A stretch of 64,000 bases of DNA, from NCBI RefSeq assembly GCF_022549675.1, contig NZ_JAKZGR010000012.1, positions 62,001-126,000 of the forward strand. Direction: 5' to 3'. Both the position numbers and the translations under genes were made by a program. Every line of letters begins with the position of its first letter. Positions within the stretch are counted from its first letter, which is position 1. Under the pieces are notes generated by a model. That model was not told the origin of the DNA and did no database searches. It saw nothing but the letters and a program-made list of their open reading frames with translations. Source of the DNA: Belliella kenyensis. Lineage in GTDB: Bacteria > Bacteroidota > Bacteroidia > Cytophagales > Cyclobacteriaceae. Positions 43,942 to 52,254 of the stretch are shown one piece after another.

Positions 43942-44967
43942 TTACAGATCAGAATCTAGCAATTTGATACCTGCATTAAGCAACATTTTAGAAAATTCTA
44001 AGCCATTGATCAGCTGTACCCCATTTTCAGTGGCCAATCTCTTCGCTTCTACACTAAAACTTTCTCCTGAAGTGACTACCCAAGCGACTTTATTATATCC
44101 ATCATCAATGCTTTCCATATTTGTTTTATAGTCTAGCACCTGACTTGTGCCCCATTCATTGAGTTCTCCATTTTGAAATTTTACCTGAGTATAAATAATA
44201 AGCTTAATATGTTCAAATACAGCCACTATATCAGCATCACCAACTTTATCCCTTTCATTTTTTGGAGGAATAGAAACTTCATTTGCCCCAATCGCTAAAA
44301 AGTAAATTTTTACTAATTTTTCAAACTTATCTGGATTTAGCTCAACCCGTATTGTATCAAGTACGATGTTTGCCGTCTTCTCTATTAGTTTTGAATGAAG
44401 ATGAATGGGCTTATTATTTTTATAATTATCAATGCTACATTCAATACTATCCTTGATGTCAGTAATATTGGCATTTGTTTGCCTAATTTTCATCCTTGAA
44501 GTCAGTTTTGAGTCTGCAAACTTGTCTCTTGGGATATGTTCATGTAGTACATTCACTCGCCAAGCAAAACCAAGATCAAATATATTCCCTGACTCTGAAA
44601 TGAGTCTGTCTTCATGTCTTGTAACTGGCTTCCCTTGCCATGTTTTTAAACCATCAAAATAAGCATCTCCAATTTTCACTGGCCTTTCTTCCTTGATCTG
44701 ACAGACAAAGAAGGTTCCCCAGCTTGGAACAATCACCAAGTCTCCTTTTGCCATTTTTAAAAAATTCCAGAGGTTAAACCTTGTTTTGGGAATTGAACGC
44801 CAAGTCATTTGAAATAGCTCATTAAAATAGTCCCAATCATTTGACAATACTTTGTCGATGATTTCATTATTTATCATATCAGAAAAACCGATTGATAGAT
44901 ATCCAGTTTCCAGTAGCGGATAGGATAATTCAGCATGGTGTGAAATTCTGTGTAACCAATAGTTCAT
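43942..44967 (-). CDS. Mrr-like type IV restriction endonuclease
   Basis: 341 residues. The N-terminal 150 residues look like a PUA/EVE-like sensor (GYLSIGFS, GDLVIVPSWGTFFVCQIKEERP). The C-terminal Mrr catalytic domain starts near LNPDKFEKLVKIYFLAIGANEV (210-231), with GDADIVAV (Asp246) and YTQVKFQ (Gln261, Lys263) forming the D-QxK active site typical of Mrr. Mrr-type enzymes cut methylated or otherwise modified DNA. The gene is intact, 35 bp downstream of the FtsZ-like gene on the same strand, and may be co-transcribed with it from the motif-B promoter. Confidence 0.8.
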   Translation of the reverse strand: MNYWLHRISHHAELSYPLLETGYLSIGFSDMINNEIIDKVLSNDWDYFNELFQMTWRSIPKTRFNLWNFLKMAKGDLVIVPSWGTFFVCQIKEERPVKIGDAYFDGLKTWQGKPVTRHEDRLISESGNIFDLGFAWRVNVLHEHIPRDKFADSKLTSRMKIRQTNANITDIKDSIECSIDNYKNNKPIHLHSKLIEKTANIVLDTIRVELNPDKFEKLVKIYFLAIGANEVSIPPKNERDKVGDADIVAVFEHIKLIIYTQVKFQNGELNEWGTSQVLDYKTNMESIDDGYNKVAWVVTSGESFSVEAKRLATENGVQLINGLEFSKMLLNAGIKLLDSDL

Positions 44968-45003
44968 TTTCTATCTATTTTATCTTTAATAATATTCTTC
45001 AGA

Positions 45004-45639
45004 TCAGCCCAATTTCCTTCTCAACTCTTCCAAAACCCAATCATCCGCTTTTCTAAAAGCTGAGCGAATGGAAAGATTACCTATTCGACTTCTTAATTGC
45101 TCAAAGTCCAAGATACTCTGATCACCCTGTGGGCTATTTGCGACTTGTACAGATGCTTCACGCCAAAAGCTTCCTTCAAATGCAAAGGGTAGTGAGCATA
45201 AACCTTCTGATTTCAAACCTTTGGAATCTAAATAATTTCTTATTGGTGAGTACATGAAGGTTCCTGTAAACCTCCCCAGTGCAGCAACAAGAATAATTCT
45301 ACCCTTCAAGTTATCTAGCCGTTGCTTGACCTGATCTGATAGCTCTAGCTGCTTTGGTATTTCCCTTTTCAAAAATCTACGACCATCAAAAACTTCATAA
45401 GCCGAAGCTAGAGGGGTATATTGGATCCAATGGCAATGATTCTTTGCTCCTTGTGGCATTGTGTCCGTGATCAAAGTAATGCTATCAATTTTTAGCACAT
45501 CGCTATTTTGTGCGATTAGTCTTGATGCGGCTGTACCAATTGCAATTACATGGACTTTTTCAATTTGAACATGACTTAAAATAGCAGGAGCAACAGCCAA
45601 TATTGGTAGGGATTTTACAAAGTCTCTTCTTTTCATCAT
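45004..45639 (-). CDS. FtsZ/tubulin-like protein with Tat-type signal and degenerate GTP-binding loop
   Basis: 211 residues. The N-terminus KRRDFVKSLPILAVAPAIL resembles a twin-arginine signal. The rest aligns with the GTPase half of FtsZ: VHVIAIGTAASRLIAQ (29-44) with the FtsZ start, SITLITDT (53-60) with its NTD strand, IILVAALGRFTGTF (115-128) in the place of the GGGTGTG loop, SLPFAFEG (149-156) with the conserved xxPFxFEG, and IRSAFRKADDWVLEEL (191-206) with the AFxxADxxL helix. Most loop glycines are lost, and the C-terminal T7 activation domain is missing. Function is unknown. It is divergent from the WYL regulator and upstream of the Mrr-like gene. Confidence 0.65.
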   Translation of the reverse strand: MMKRRDFVKSLPILAVAPAILSHVQIEKVHVIAIGTAASRLIAQNSDVLKIDSITLITDTMPQGAKNHCHWIQYTPLASAYEVFDGRRFLKREIPKQLELSDQVKQRLDNLKGRIILVAALGRFTGTFMYSPIRNYLDSKGLKSEGLCSLPFAFEGSFWREASVQVANSPQGDQSILDFEQLRSRIGNLSIRSAFRKADDWVLEELRRKLG

Positions 45640-45655
45640 GTAAAATTCACATTAC

Positions 45656-45679
45656 CCTCAGCCAAAAGATGACTTAATT
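45656..45679. promoter_or_regulatory. Shared 24-bp motif, copy B (divergent WYL / FtsZ-like promoter)
   Basis: CCTCAGCCAAAAGATG followed by ACTTAATT, 17 bp upstream of the FtsZ-like start codon and 50 bp upstream of the WYL regulator start. This placement makes the WYL protein the obvious candidate to bind it and regulate itself and the divergent gene. Confidence 0.6.
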
Positions 45680-45729
45680 AAAAAATAAAACAGACATATT
45701 TTGACTTAGCTTATGCCTATCTTTAGATC

Positions 45730-46629
45730 ATGAGCAAGTTAGATTCATTAATTAGGCAGGCTGAAATCATCAAGTTAGCTAGAAAAAGAGCCTTTGATTG
45801 GCAAACGCTAGAAAATCACTTGGCAAGAAAAGAAGAAGATCTTGACAGGGATTTGATCATTTCTAAGCGTACATTCAACCGTGATTTGGCAGAAATCAAT
45901 GAATTTTTTGGCATCGCCATCAAGTATGATTTCAAATCCGGCCAATATGCCATCGATACCGAAGGAAGCAGCGAACAAAACATACAGCTCTTAGAAGTTT
46001 TTGATACCCTCCAACTCTTTGGAAAAAGAGGAAAAGTACCTAGTTATGTTTTTATGGAGCAAAAAGTTGCCAAAGGCACAGAGCACTTTTCAACCATCAT
46101 CAAAGCAATAGAACAAGGCAAGAGAATTCAAATTACTTATGGCAAATATTGGAAATCGGAAACAGAAGAAAGGACTCTAAAACCATTAGCACTGAAAGAA
46201 TTCAAACAGCGTTGGTATTTGCTCACTTTTGATGAAAATGATCAGTTCAAAGTATTTGCGCTTGATCGGGTTCATGAATTAAATCTAACAAATGAAAGAT
46301 TCAAGGTCAACCAACAAATTGATTTTGAGGTCTATTTTCGTGATCTATTTGGCATTATCAATACACCAGGAAACCCTGTAGAAGAAGTGATCTTAACTTT
46401 CAGCGAATTAAAAGGACGCTACATCAAATCCCTCCCTTGGCACGCAAGTCAAGAGATCTTGGTTGATGACGGCAATATCCTTACCATCCGACTACAAGTG
46501 AAAATCGAGTATGAACTGATCTCCGAGATCCTTTCCCATGGAGACGAAGTCAGGGTGGATGCGCCTGAGAGCTTGAAGGAGATAGTGAGAGGGAAGGCGG
46601 GGAATATGGTGGGAGGACAGATTAAGTGA
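45730..46629 (+). CDS. WYL-domain transcriptional regulator
   Basis: 299-residue DNA-binding regulator. The N-terminus (about 1-80) is a winged-helix-like region with DRDLIISKRTFNRDLAEINEFFG. The WYL domain spans about 130-200 with ITYGKYWKSETEERTLKPLALKEFKQRWYLLTFD and the conserved FALDRVHELNL. The C-terminal WCX-type region (about 215-290) contains VILTFSELKGRYIKSLPWH. WYL proteins are ligand-responsive repressors or activators that often govern phage-defence islands (for example BrxR and CapW). It is the only plus-strand gene in a run of minus-strand ones and sits at copy B of a repeated motif. Confidence 0.88.
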   Translation: MSKLDSLIRQAEIIKLARKRAFDWQTLENHLARKEEDLDRDLIISKRTFNRDLAEINEFFGIAIKYDFKSGQYAIDTEGSSEQNIQLLEVFDTLQLFGKRGKVPSYVFMEQKVAKGTEHFSTIIKAIEQGKRIQITYGKYWKSETEERTLKPLALKEFKQRWYLLTFDENDQFKVFALDRVHELNLTNERFKVNQQIDFEVYFRDLFGIINTPGNPVEEVILTFSELKGRYIKSLPWHASQEILVDDGNILTIRLQVKIEYELISEILSHGDEVRVDAPESLKEIVRGKAGNMVGGQIK

Positions 46630-46670
46630 AGGGGATGTTCTTTAATTAATTTCCCCGTTGATTACTTGCC

Positions 46671-47798
46671 CTAAAACCCAATTTTCAATCCTATAGAAGC
46701 CTTTGTATAACCCTTATCCTTTTGGTGATAAATTTCTGCAAGGGTCATAGGTCTATCTATGGATGTATAAACACCAATTTTTCTTGAAAGAGATTTAGCC
46801 CTTTCTATTTCAAGTGCTTTGAATTCATAGTTTGCAATTAGCCTTCCCTTTCGAACCAAGGCTTCATCAATATTGGAAATATCAGTGTTGAAAGAACAGA
46901 TCAATTGAATATTCAAAAAATCAGATAATAAACCATCAGAAATATTCAATAAGGAGGACACGCCAGATTCTCTAGTCAGTGATCGATTGGTAATGATGTT
47001 TTCAGCATCTTCTATGACAAGAATCGTATTAGGGTTAGCAATTAGGAATTGCATAAAATGAGGCCCATCTATTTGCTGGGTCATATTTTGAGGGAAAAAT
47101 ATCACATTCTTCCTGACTGAGTTGATCAAGTATCGCAAGTAAGTAGTCTTTCCTGTGCCAGGCTGCCCATGAAGCAACAAGACTCCTTTATCATCCCTCT
47201 TATTCAATCGATCTATAATGCGCTGATGAACAGCCTCAAAATCTGAATTGTAATTATCCTTGATATCCAATTTTGGCTTATTGATTGGCCTTTTCTGAAG
47301 GTAAAAGTCACAACCATCATGCATAAGAATTGAAATTTTGGACTTTTCTACATTTTTCATCTTATAGCGTAGCATTTGCTTACGATAATTTTCAACAAGC
47401 CTTTCATCTGAGTATTTATAGAAAATTCTACAAATGCGTCCAGAATCCTCAAGACATATCATGATATCCTGTTCCAAAAAATAGACCCCTAACTCAATGT
47501 TTGCTTTTCTATCTTGATTCTTTATGCTTCTAATCAAGTAATGCTCTTGAATACTTTTTTGACTGTTTTTTAAAATCCAATCATTAGCCTTACTGCAATT
47601 GATACTATTGAGTACTAATAAGTGTGGTAGATATCCAAAATGTGCCAAAAAATATAAGGGATTTTTGGTGCTATAATCATTGTAAACATCTGAAATACTG
47701 GTTCTAGAGGAATTGAGTGACAAATTTGGTGGCGAGATTCTTGAATTTTGGCTATTCATATTGAGGAAAATTGATGATTTAAAATTTGATAAACGCAA
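46671..47798 (-). CDS. Stand-alone AAA+ ATPase
   Basis: 375 residues. Walker A GQPGTGKTT (211-219), Walker B ILVIEDAE (259-266), sensor-1 region CSFNTD (301-306) and the arginine-finger-like RKGRL (316-320) define a Bcs1/classic AAA-type module. The N-terminal 190 residues (several hydrophobic, Tyr-rich segments) match no domain I know and are likely the substrate- or signal-specific part. The start could instead be the Met at residue 14 (47759). The shared 24-bp motif C is 42 bp upstream. Its role in the island is unknown. Confidence 0.78.
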   Translation of the reverse strand: MRLSNFKSSIFLNMNSQNSRISPPNLSLNSSRTSISDVYNDYSTKNPLYFLAHFGYLPHLLVLNSINCSKANDWILKNSQKSIQEHYLIRSIKNQDRKANIELGVYFLEQDIMICLEDSGRICRIFYKYSDERLVENYRKQMLRYKMKNVEKSKISILMHDGCDFYLQKRPINKPKLDIKDNYNSDFEAVHQRIIDRLNKRDDKGVLLLHGQPGTGKTTYLRYLINSVRKNVIFFPQNMTQQIDGPHFMQFLIANPNTILVIEDAENIITNRSLTRESGVSSLLNISDGLLSDFLNIQLICSFNTDISNIDEALVRKGRLIANYEFKALEIERAKSLSRKIGVYTSIDRPMTLAEIYHQKDKGYTKASIGLKIGF

Positions 47799-47839
47799 TT
47801 AAAGCGTCCGCTTGATCAATTCTCCAAAGATCAATACCA

Positions 47840-47863
47840 CCTCTGCCAAAACATGGCGTAGAT
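47840..47863 (-). promoter_or_regulatory. Shared 24-bp motif, copy C (upstream of the AAA+ gene)
   Basis: CCTCTGCCAAAACATG followed by GCGTAGAT; it matches copy A at 20 of 24 positions, in the same orientation relative to the downstream minus-strand gene. Confidence 0.5.
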
Positions 47864-47989
47864 AAAAAATTGATTTGGTAAAAAAACGTCCGATTTGTGC
47901 GAATCAAGACAACCCCCTTTTAGGTTTACAATAAAACGGAATAGATAATTTATTTTTTTTGAGTCAAAAAGCACTTGGACATAAGGCAG

Positions 47990-48544
47990 CTACTTCCCCT
48001 TCTTGGCATTCTCTAACTCTTCAATGAATGAGAATACATTCGATGAAGGATTATCAAAAAGTATGGACTCTTTGGCTCTTTCGCAAGCTCTCTTGCATTC
48101 TGAGTCTAATTTTTCGGTCAGCTTTTTATCAATAAGTCCTTTTTTGTACCGGTTTTTATTTCGATTACTGAGATCTCTCATACAATCATCCACTGTGATA
48201 AAAGCCTTCTGATTTTTGTAATGATATAAAAACCAAAGCTCAATTGAAGGATTAGAGATGATCATTTTGGCACTGTCAATTTTCTTTAATTGATCAATAA
48301 TCTCTGAAATATCACCATCATAGAATAAAAAATCCTTATCCTTAGGATCAGTTGGCTTGCCTTGTTTAGTTTTCTTTATGAAATTGGAACTTACACTTGA
48401 TCCAGCAACTTTAGAAACAATTTCAATCGGTAATCGATATTTTGATTTAAGAAAGGAAATGTAAGCCTCCTCAGTTTTACCCTCGCAAAACACCCAATAA
48501 GTGGGGTTGATCTTTTTACCTCTTGGTTTGTTCCGTTTACTCAT
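47990..48544 (-). CDS. rloB: RloB-family protein (TOPRIM-like)
   Basis: 184-residue RloB-type protein (PF13707). VFCEGKTEEAYISFL (about 18-32) is the TOPRIM-like Glu motif, DKDFLFYDGD (about 70-79) the Asp pair, and ISNPSIELWFLYHY (about 95-108) the conserved RloB segment. RloB is found with RloA in type I restriction loci and in the AbiL abortive-infection system, probably as a nuclease effector. It overlaps the rloA-type gene upstream by 8 bp. Confidence 0.85.
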   Translation of the reverse strand: MSKRNKPRGKKINPTYWVFCEGKTEEAYISFLKSKYRLPIEIVSKVAGSSVSSNFIKKTKQGKPTDPKDKDFLFYDGDISEIIDQLKKIDSAKMIISNPSIELWFLYHYKNQKAFITVDDCMRDLSNRNKNRYKKGLIDKKLTEKLDSECKRACERAKESILFDNPSSNVFSFIEELENAKKGK

Positions 48545-49793
48545 TAAAAATCCCCTTTAACGTTTCCAATGAGTCACTAACGATAGGTACAGCATCAAAC
48601 CTTCCTTGAAGGTATGCTTTCTCCAAGTCCATTGTATCTCTAAAATCACTGTAATCATACAATGAATATACTTCTGTTGAAGCATCCTCCTTTTTATTGA
48701 CGAAGTATATCTGATCTTTACGCATTTTCTTCAAGTCTAGGAACTTTGTATTGTGCGTAGTACAAAGCAATTGAGCGCTTTTACTCGCCCTAAAGAAATT
48801 GAAAATATACTCAATGATCTTAGGATGAAGACTCTCTTCAATTTCATCTATCAAAAGTATCTTATTGTTTTTCACTATATCCATGATCGTAAGCATGATA
48901 AAAAACAACTTTATTGTACCTTGGGATTCCTCAGTCAAGAAGTCAAACCCTTTATGCGGATCCCTTTTGTGAAATGTGGTGATTTGAAGACGCTCCTGTA
49001 CCACCTCTTCTACAGTAACCGTAAGCGTATCCAGATTAGCATTGAAATTTTTACCAGGTTGTTTCAGAGATCTAATCTTCACGTCTACAATATCACTATC
49101 GGCAATTTTCAAAGCATCGATCAAAAGCTCTTTATTTTCCTTACTCAATCTTTCAATAGCCGACATACCAAAGCCTAGGTATTGTAGAATAAATGTATTG
49201 TGGAAGTAATTGAAGATCTCTTTAGGAATCTCTCTATCCATTTGGCTTGCTCTACTGATATATAGGGTTTTATTGGAGGTGTTTTCAGCCACATCCATTG
49301 GCCTCTTGATTACATCACCAAAAGTATAAATATCACTTTTTTCTTTACCTCTTCTTTCATCTCGGGTAAAAACTTCTTTGATCCTTCCTTTTGGATAAAA
49401 ATGTAAGCTTTCCTCAATGATCTGCGTATTGGTAAGACTGAAAGCATACTCATACTCAATTCCCTTGGATAAGAACCTTATAAAGTATTTGCTTGGCTTA
49501 TTGGCATACCCATCAAATTTGAATGGTTTGAAATTGAAGATGGTATTTTCATTATGCGTATGTGATCGAAATACCAAGGTATTGCAAAATCGAATGGCCT
49601 TGATGACATTGCTTTTTCCAGAGGCATTGGCTCCATACAAAACCATCGTTTTGAGAACATCAGTTTTATCTTGGCGAAACACATTATCCACTAACGCTCT
49701 AGCATTGGCAGATTTAATGTTCGCTGCTCTGAAATCTAGACAAACTTCATCTTTGATGGAGAAAAAATTACTCAATCGGATTTCTAAAACCAT
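48537..49793 (-). CDS. rloA: RloA-family ATPase (AbiL-type system partner)
   Basis: 418-residue ABC/SMC-like ATPase. SNFFSIKDEVCLDF at the N-terminus, Walker A GANASGKSN (54-62), and the late Walker B ILLIDEIEESLHPKI with the TTHNTKFLD switch His (about 347-355) form the AAA_21 type core. An N-terminal KTMVLYG leads into Walker A. Paired with RloB it matches the RloA/RloB (AbiLi/AbiLii) arrangement: the ATPase is thought to sense infection and the TOPRIM partner to act. No hsd genes flank it, so this is the stand-alone form. Confidence 0.85.
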   Translation of the reverse strand: MVLEIRLSNFFSIKDEVCLDFRAANIKSANARALVDNVFRQDKTDVLKTMVLYGANASGKSNVIKAIRFCNTLVFRSHTHNENTIFNFKPFKFDGYANKPSKYFIRFLSKGIEYEYAFSLTNTQIIEESLHFYPKGRIKEVFTRDERRGKEKSDIYTFGDVIKRPMDVAENTSNKTLYISRASQMDREIPKEIFNYFHNTFILQYLGFGMSAIERLSKENKELLIDALKIADSDIVDVKIRSLKQPGKNFNANLDTLTVTVEEVVQERLQITTFHKRDPHKGFDFLTEESQGTIKLFFIMLTIMDIVKNNKILLIDEIEESLHPKIIEYIFNFFRASKSAQLLCTTHNTKFLDLKKMRKDQIYFVNKKEDASTEVYSLYDYSDFRDTMDLEKAYLQGRFDAVPIVSDSLETLKGIFNE

Positions 49794-49939
49794 TTTATTA
49801 GCTTATCATGTAAATATCTTACAAATATAAACTTTAAAATGATACAAACGGTTATTTGTTTCGGTTTTAGGTTAATTATGATTTAAATAAATTGACACAA
49901 TTTCTTCACAAACGAATGAAGAATAAAATTCTCTCGAAT

Positions 49940-50764
49940 TTAGCCCAAAAACTCTTCTACCTGAACCAAAAACCACCCACCAAAACCCTTGCTTTCATAA
50001 TCCACCTGAAATCCAGTTAGGTGACCTCCTTCATATAAAACGACTTGACAGTTTTCACCAAGCTTCTCCTTCATCTTCATAGCTGACGAATAGGTAGTAA
50101 TTGCATCATCCTTTGCTGCCAAAATCAAAATGGGACAATCAATAGATTTTAAGGCTGATCGAAAAGTCTGGTTACCTTTAGGAAGCAAAATTTCTTTACC
50201 TTGAGCTTTGTAATAGTCCACTATCTCCTCTGGATCGGTAACGAAACCATCTCCAATTATAAAATCGACTTGATTCTTTATATGGGGAAAGGCCATTACT
50301 GATACTATCGTTCCCATCGACATCCCCAAGATCCCAAGCTTTTTATCTGTAAATCTCTTTGAGACAGTGCCTACAACGGCTTCTAGGTCTAAAGCAAACT
50401 CGCTATAATAAAGTAATTCCTTTCGGATCTCGAAATCTTGACTTTCCCCAAATCCTCTGTAATCAAATGTGACTACTGTATAGCCAGCATTTGCCAGAAT
50501 TATAGAATGATATACAAAGTAAGACATATTGCCAGCATCTGGATAAGCCAAAATCATCACAGTGTTCTTGTCAGTTTCTGGATTTGCCTTATAAATCCAT
50601 GATTTTAGACAAAAACCATCTGATGTTTGAATATCGAGTTGCTGGTAATTCCAATTCTCTGTAGCTGGTGTTCTTATATACTCCCTTACTGGATTAATTG
50701 CGTAAATTGAATCAATGCAAAAAAAGACGAATGTGAATAATAAGGCACAGATTGATCTTTTCAT
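49940..50764 (-). CDS. Secreted alpha/beta hydrolase
   Basis: 274 residues with an N-terminal signal peptide (MKRSICALLFTFVFFCIDSIYA). The alpha/beta hydrolase fold shows the strand VTFDYRGFGES, the nucleophile elbow GMSMGT (Ser near residue 151), the acid region ILAAKDDAITTYSS and the final His in LYEGGHLTGF. Substrate unknown; it could be an esterase or peptidase. It is separated from the RloA gene by 146 bp. Confidence 0.8.
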   Translation of the reverse strand: MKRSICALLFTFVFFCIDSIYAINPVREYIRTPATENWNYQQLDIQTSDGFCLKSWIYKANPETDKNTVMILAYPDAGNMSYFVYHSIILANAGYTVVTFDYRGFGESQDFEIRKELLYYSEFALDLEAVVGTVSKRFTDKKLGILGMSMGTIVSVMAFPHIKNQVDFIIGDGFVTDPEEIVDYYKAQGKEILLPKGNQTFRSALKSIDCPILILAAKDDAITTYSSAMKMKEKLGENCQVVLYEGGHLTGFQVDYESKGFGGWFLVQVEEFLG

Positions 50765-51519
50765 AAAGGATGATTAATTTGAGTAAATACTACCAACATC
50801 AATCAATATGCTGACTGATGTAAGGGTTCTAGTTTACATTTAGTTCTTCAATTACATCGTGTGAACGCTATAATTTCGCAACATTAATTCAAAATCGAAT
50901 TCATTGAGCAAAAGATTATGGAATCTTATCTCTCCCCACTCTAAAACTACCCATTTAAATTTGATAAAAAAACACTGACTAAAGGGTAATATTGATCAAG
51001 AATGAAATAAATTGTACTAATGAGTAATTTCATTATTTAATAAAAACAAATATCATAGTGAATACTGAAAAACGCCAACTGGAGAATAAAATCTTGAATT
51101 TTGATGAATACCCCATTTATGAGTATTATCTTTTTCAGCAGGAGCAAGCCTATTCAATGATCTAGCTTGATTTGCATGCTCCTGAATATTTCAAAGCTCG
51201 AAATTTTTAGGCTAGTCTCAGGAATACCTTCATCTTCATTGGGCTCATTCGAAGTATAAGCATACATCTTTCATTCGTCCACTTTGAACTTGTCTACTGA
51301 TAGGTAGGACTGGCATACCTTTGACTTTTTCAGCAAGCCTAATCTTAGAAAAAGAAAATTTTTGATCACTATTATATTCTGGCAAACCTTCCTTGTTTTT
51401 TTGCATTTATCCTGAATTATAACAATATTTAACCTAAATAATCAGTCATTCGGATTTCATAGGATCAAATAAATAAAAGCTGAATTTAAAGTTGATTTGA
51501 CAAATAAAATAGAAATATT
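50765..51519. other. Long intergenic region with no intact gene
   Basis: This 755-bp stretch is AT-rich and carries many stops in all frames. It holds only short reading frames (about 35-40 codons) that I cannot assign. It may contain decayed gene fragments; I see no terminator or repeat in it. Confidence 0.5.
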
Positions 51520-51822
51520 ATGGGGGTATTGTTTTCAGGAGTTCTTTACTTAATTATTGGTTTTGTGGCTAGAGTATATCCTAATATTCTTGCTGGGTAT
51601 AACAGCATGCCTCAAAAAGATCAAGAGTATGCTACTCAAAATGGATTACCGCATTTTGCATCTGTCACATTCATTCTGATGGGTATTTTATGCATCTTTT
51701 CTTATCCAGCATCCATCTGGCTTGAAATACCCAGCTTGACCTCTTCGGTTCTTCTATCCGTAACTTTGCTTGGTGTTATAGTATTAATCATTGCTGGTAA
51801 TTTAATAGCAAATCGTAGGTAA
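51520..51822 (+). CDS. Small membrane protein, DUF3784-like
   Basis: 100 residues with three hydrophobic helices (about 3-23, 46-63 and 72-95). The loop LAGYNSMPQKDQEYATQNGL between helices 1 and 2 resembles the AGYNTM...EK pattern of DUF3784 proteins. Function is unknown. No neighbour suggests a role. Confidence 0.6.
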   Translation: MGVLFSGVLYLIIGFVARVYPNILAGYNSMPQKDQEYATQNGLPHFASVTFILMGILCIFSYPASIWLEIPSLTSSVLLSVTLLGVIVLIIAGNLIANRR

Positions 51823-51955
51823 TACACTTTGTCAGCAAATAATCTAAAATCATTTTTTCTCAGTTACCCATAAGTACCTTCTGAAAAGCTTAAAAAAAAC
51901 GGAAGCCCTATTTTAGCTTCTATATATTTTATCATCAATAGCCTATATCACATCA

Positions 51956-52092
51956 TCATCTAATACTTTCCAATCTCCTCATCCTATACTCCTTAGGAGA
52001 TTCTCCTTGTATCCTTTTAAAAACCCTATTGAAATACGACAAGTTTTGAAAGCCACTTCGGTATGCTACTTCGGCAATCGATTGATTCTTTT
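51956..52092 (-). pseudogene. Remnant of an AraC-family regulator (C-terminal HTH only)
   Basis: On the minus strand the frame ending at the TGA 51956-51958 reads SIAEVAYRSGFQNLSYFN-RVFKRI then GESPKEYRMRRL, which is the second helix-turn-helix of AraC proteins. Upstream of it the frame meets a stop within a few codons (TAA near 52090), so only about 40 codons survive. The break coincides with a direct repeat that also occurs beyond the Fic gene. Confidence 0.8.
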
Positions 52093-52108
52093 AATCGGAT
52101 CAAAATAT
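52081..52108. repeat. 28-bp direct repeat, left copy
   Basis: ATTGATTCTTTTAATCGG followed by ATCAAAATAT matches 53497-53524 at 25 of 28 positions, in the same orientation. The pair brackets the Fic gene. This copy begins where the AraC remnant ends. Confidence 0.6.
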
Positions 52109-52178
52109 CATACGATTCATATACTAAAGGGCGTGCTAAAATAAAATAATAGAGAAAATCTTAATATTTAACCAATAC

Positions 52179-52209
52179 AATGTAAAAGAATTTCAATTTT
52201 CTTTACATT
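52179..52209. promoter_or_regulatory. Inverted repeat upstream of the Fic gene (possible operator)
   Basis: AATGTAAAAGAA (52179-52190) and TTCTTTACATT (52199-52209) are complementary except for one extra A. The site is 46 bp before the Fic start. The Fic protein has a C-terminal HTH-like region and could bind it; no proof. Confidence 0.5.
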
Positions 52210-52254
52210 AGTGTTTCACAAGATAAAGAAAAATAAAAAATCTTTACAATACCC

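Noticed and set aside
51061-51168. Short plus-strand frame with words like NFDEYPIYE, resembling the start of a pullulanase
   Set aside because: Only about eight residues are suggestive, the rest does not fit and a stop follows; too little to call a remnant.
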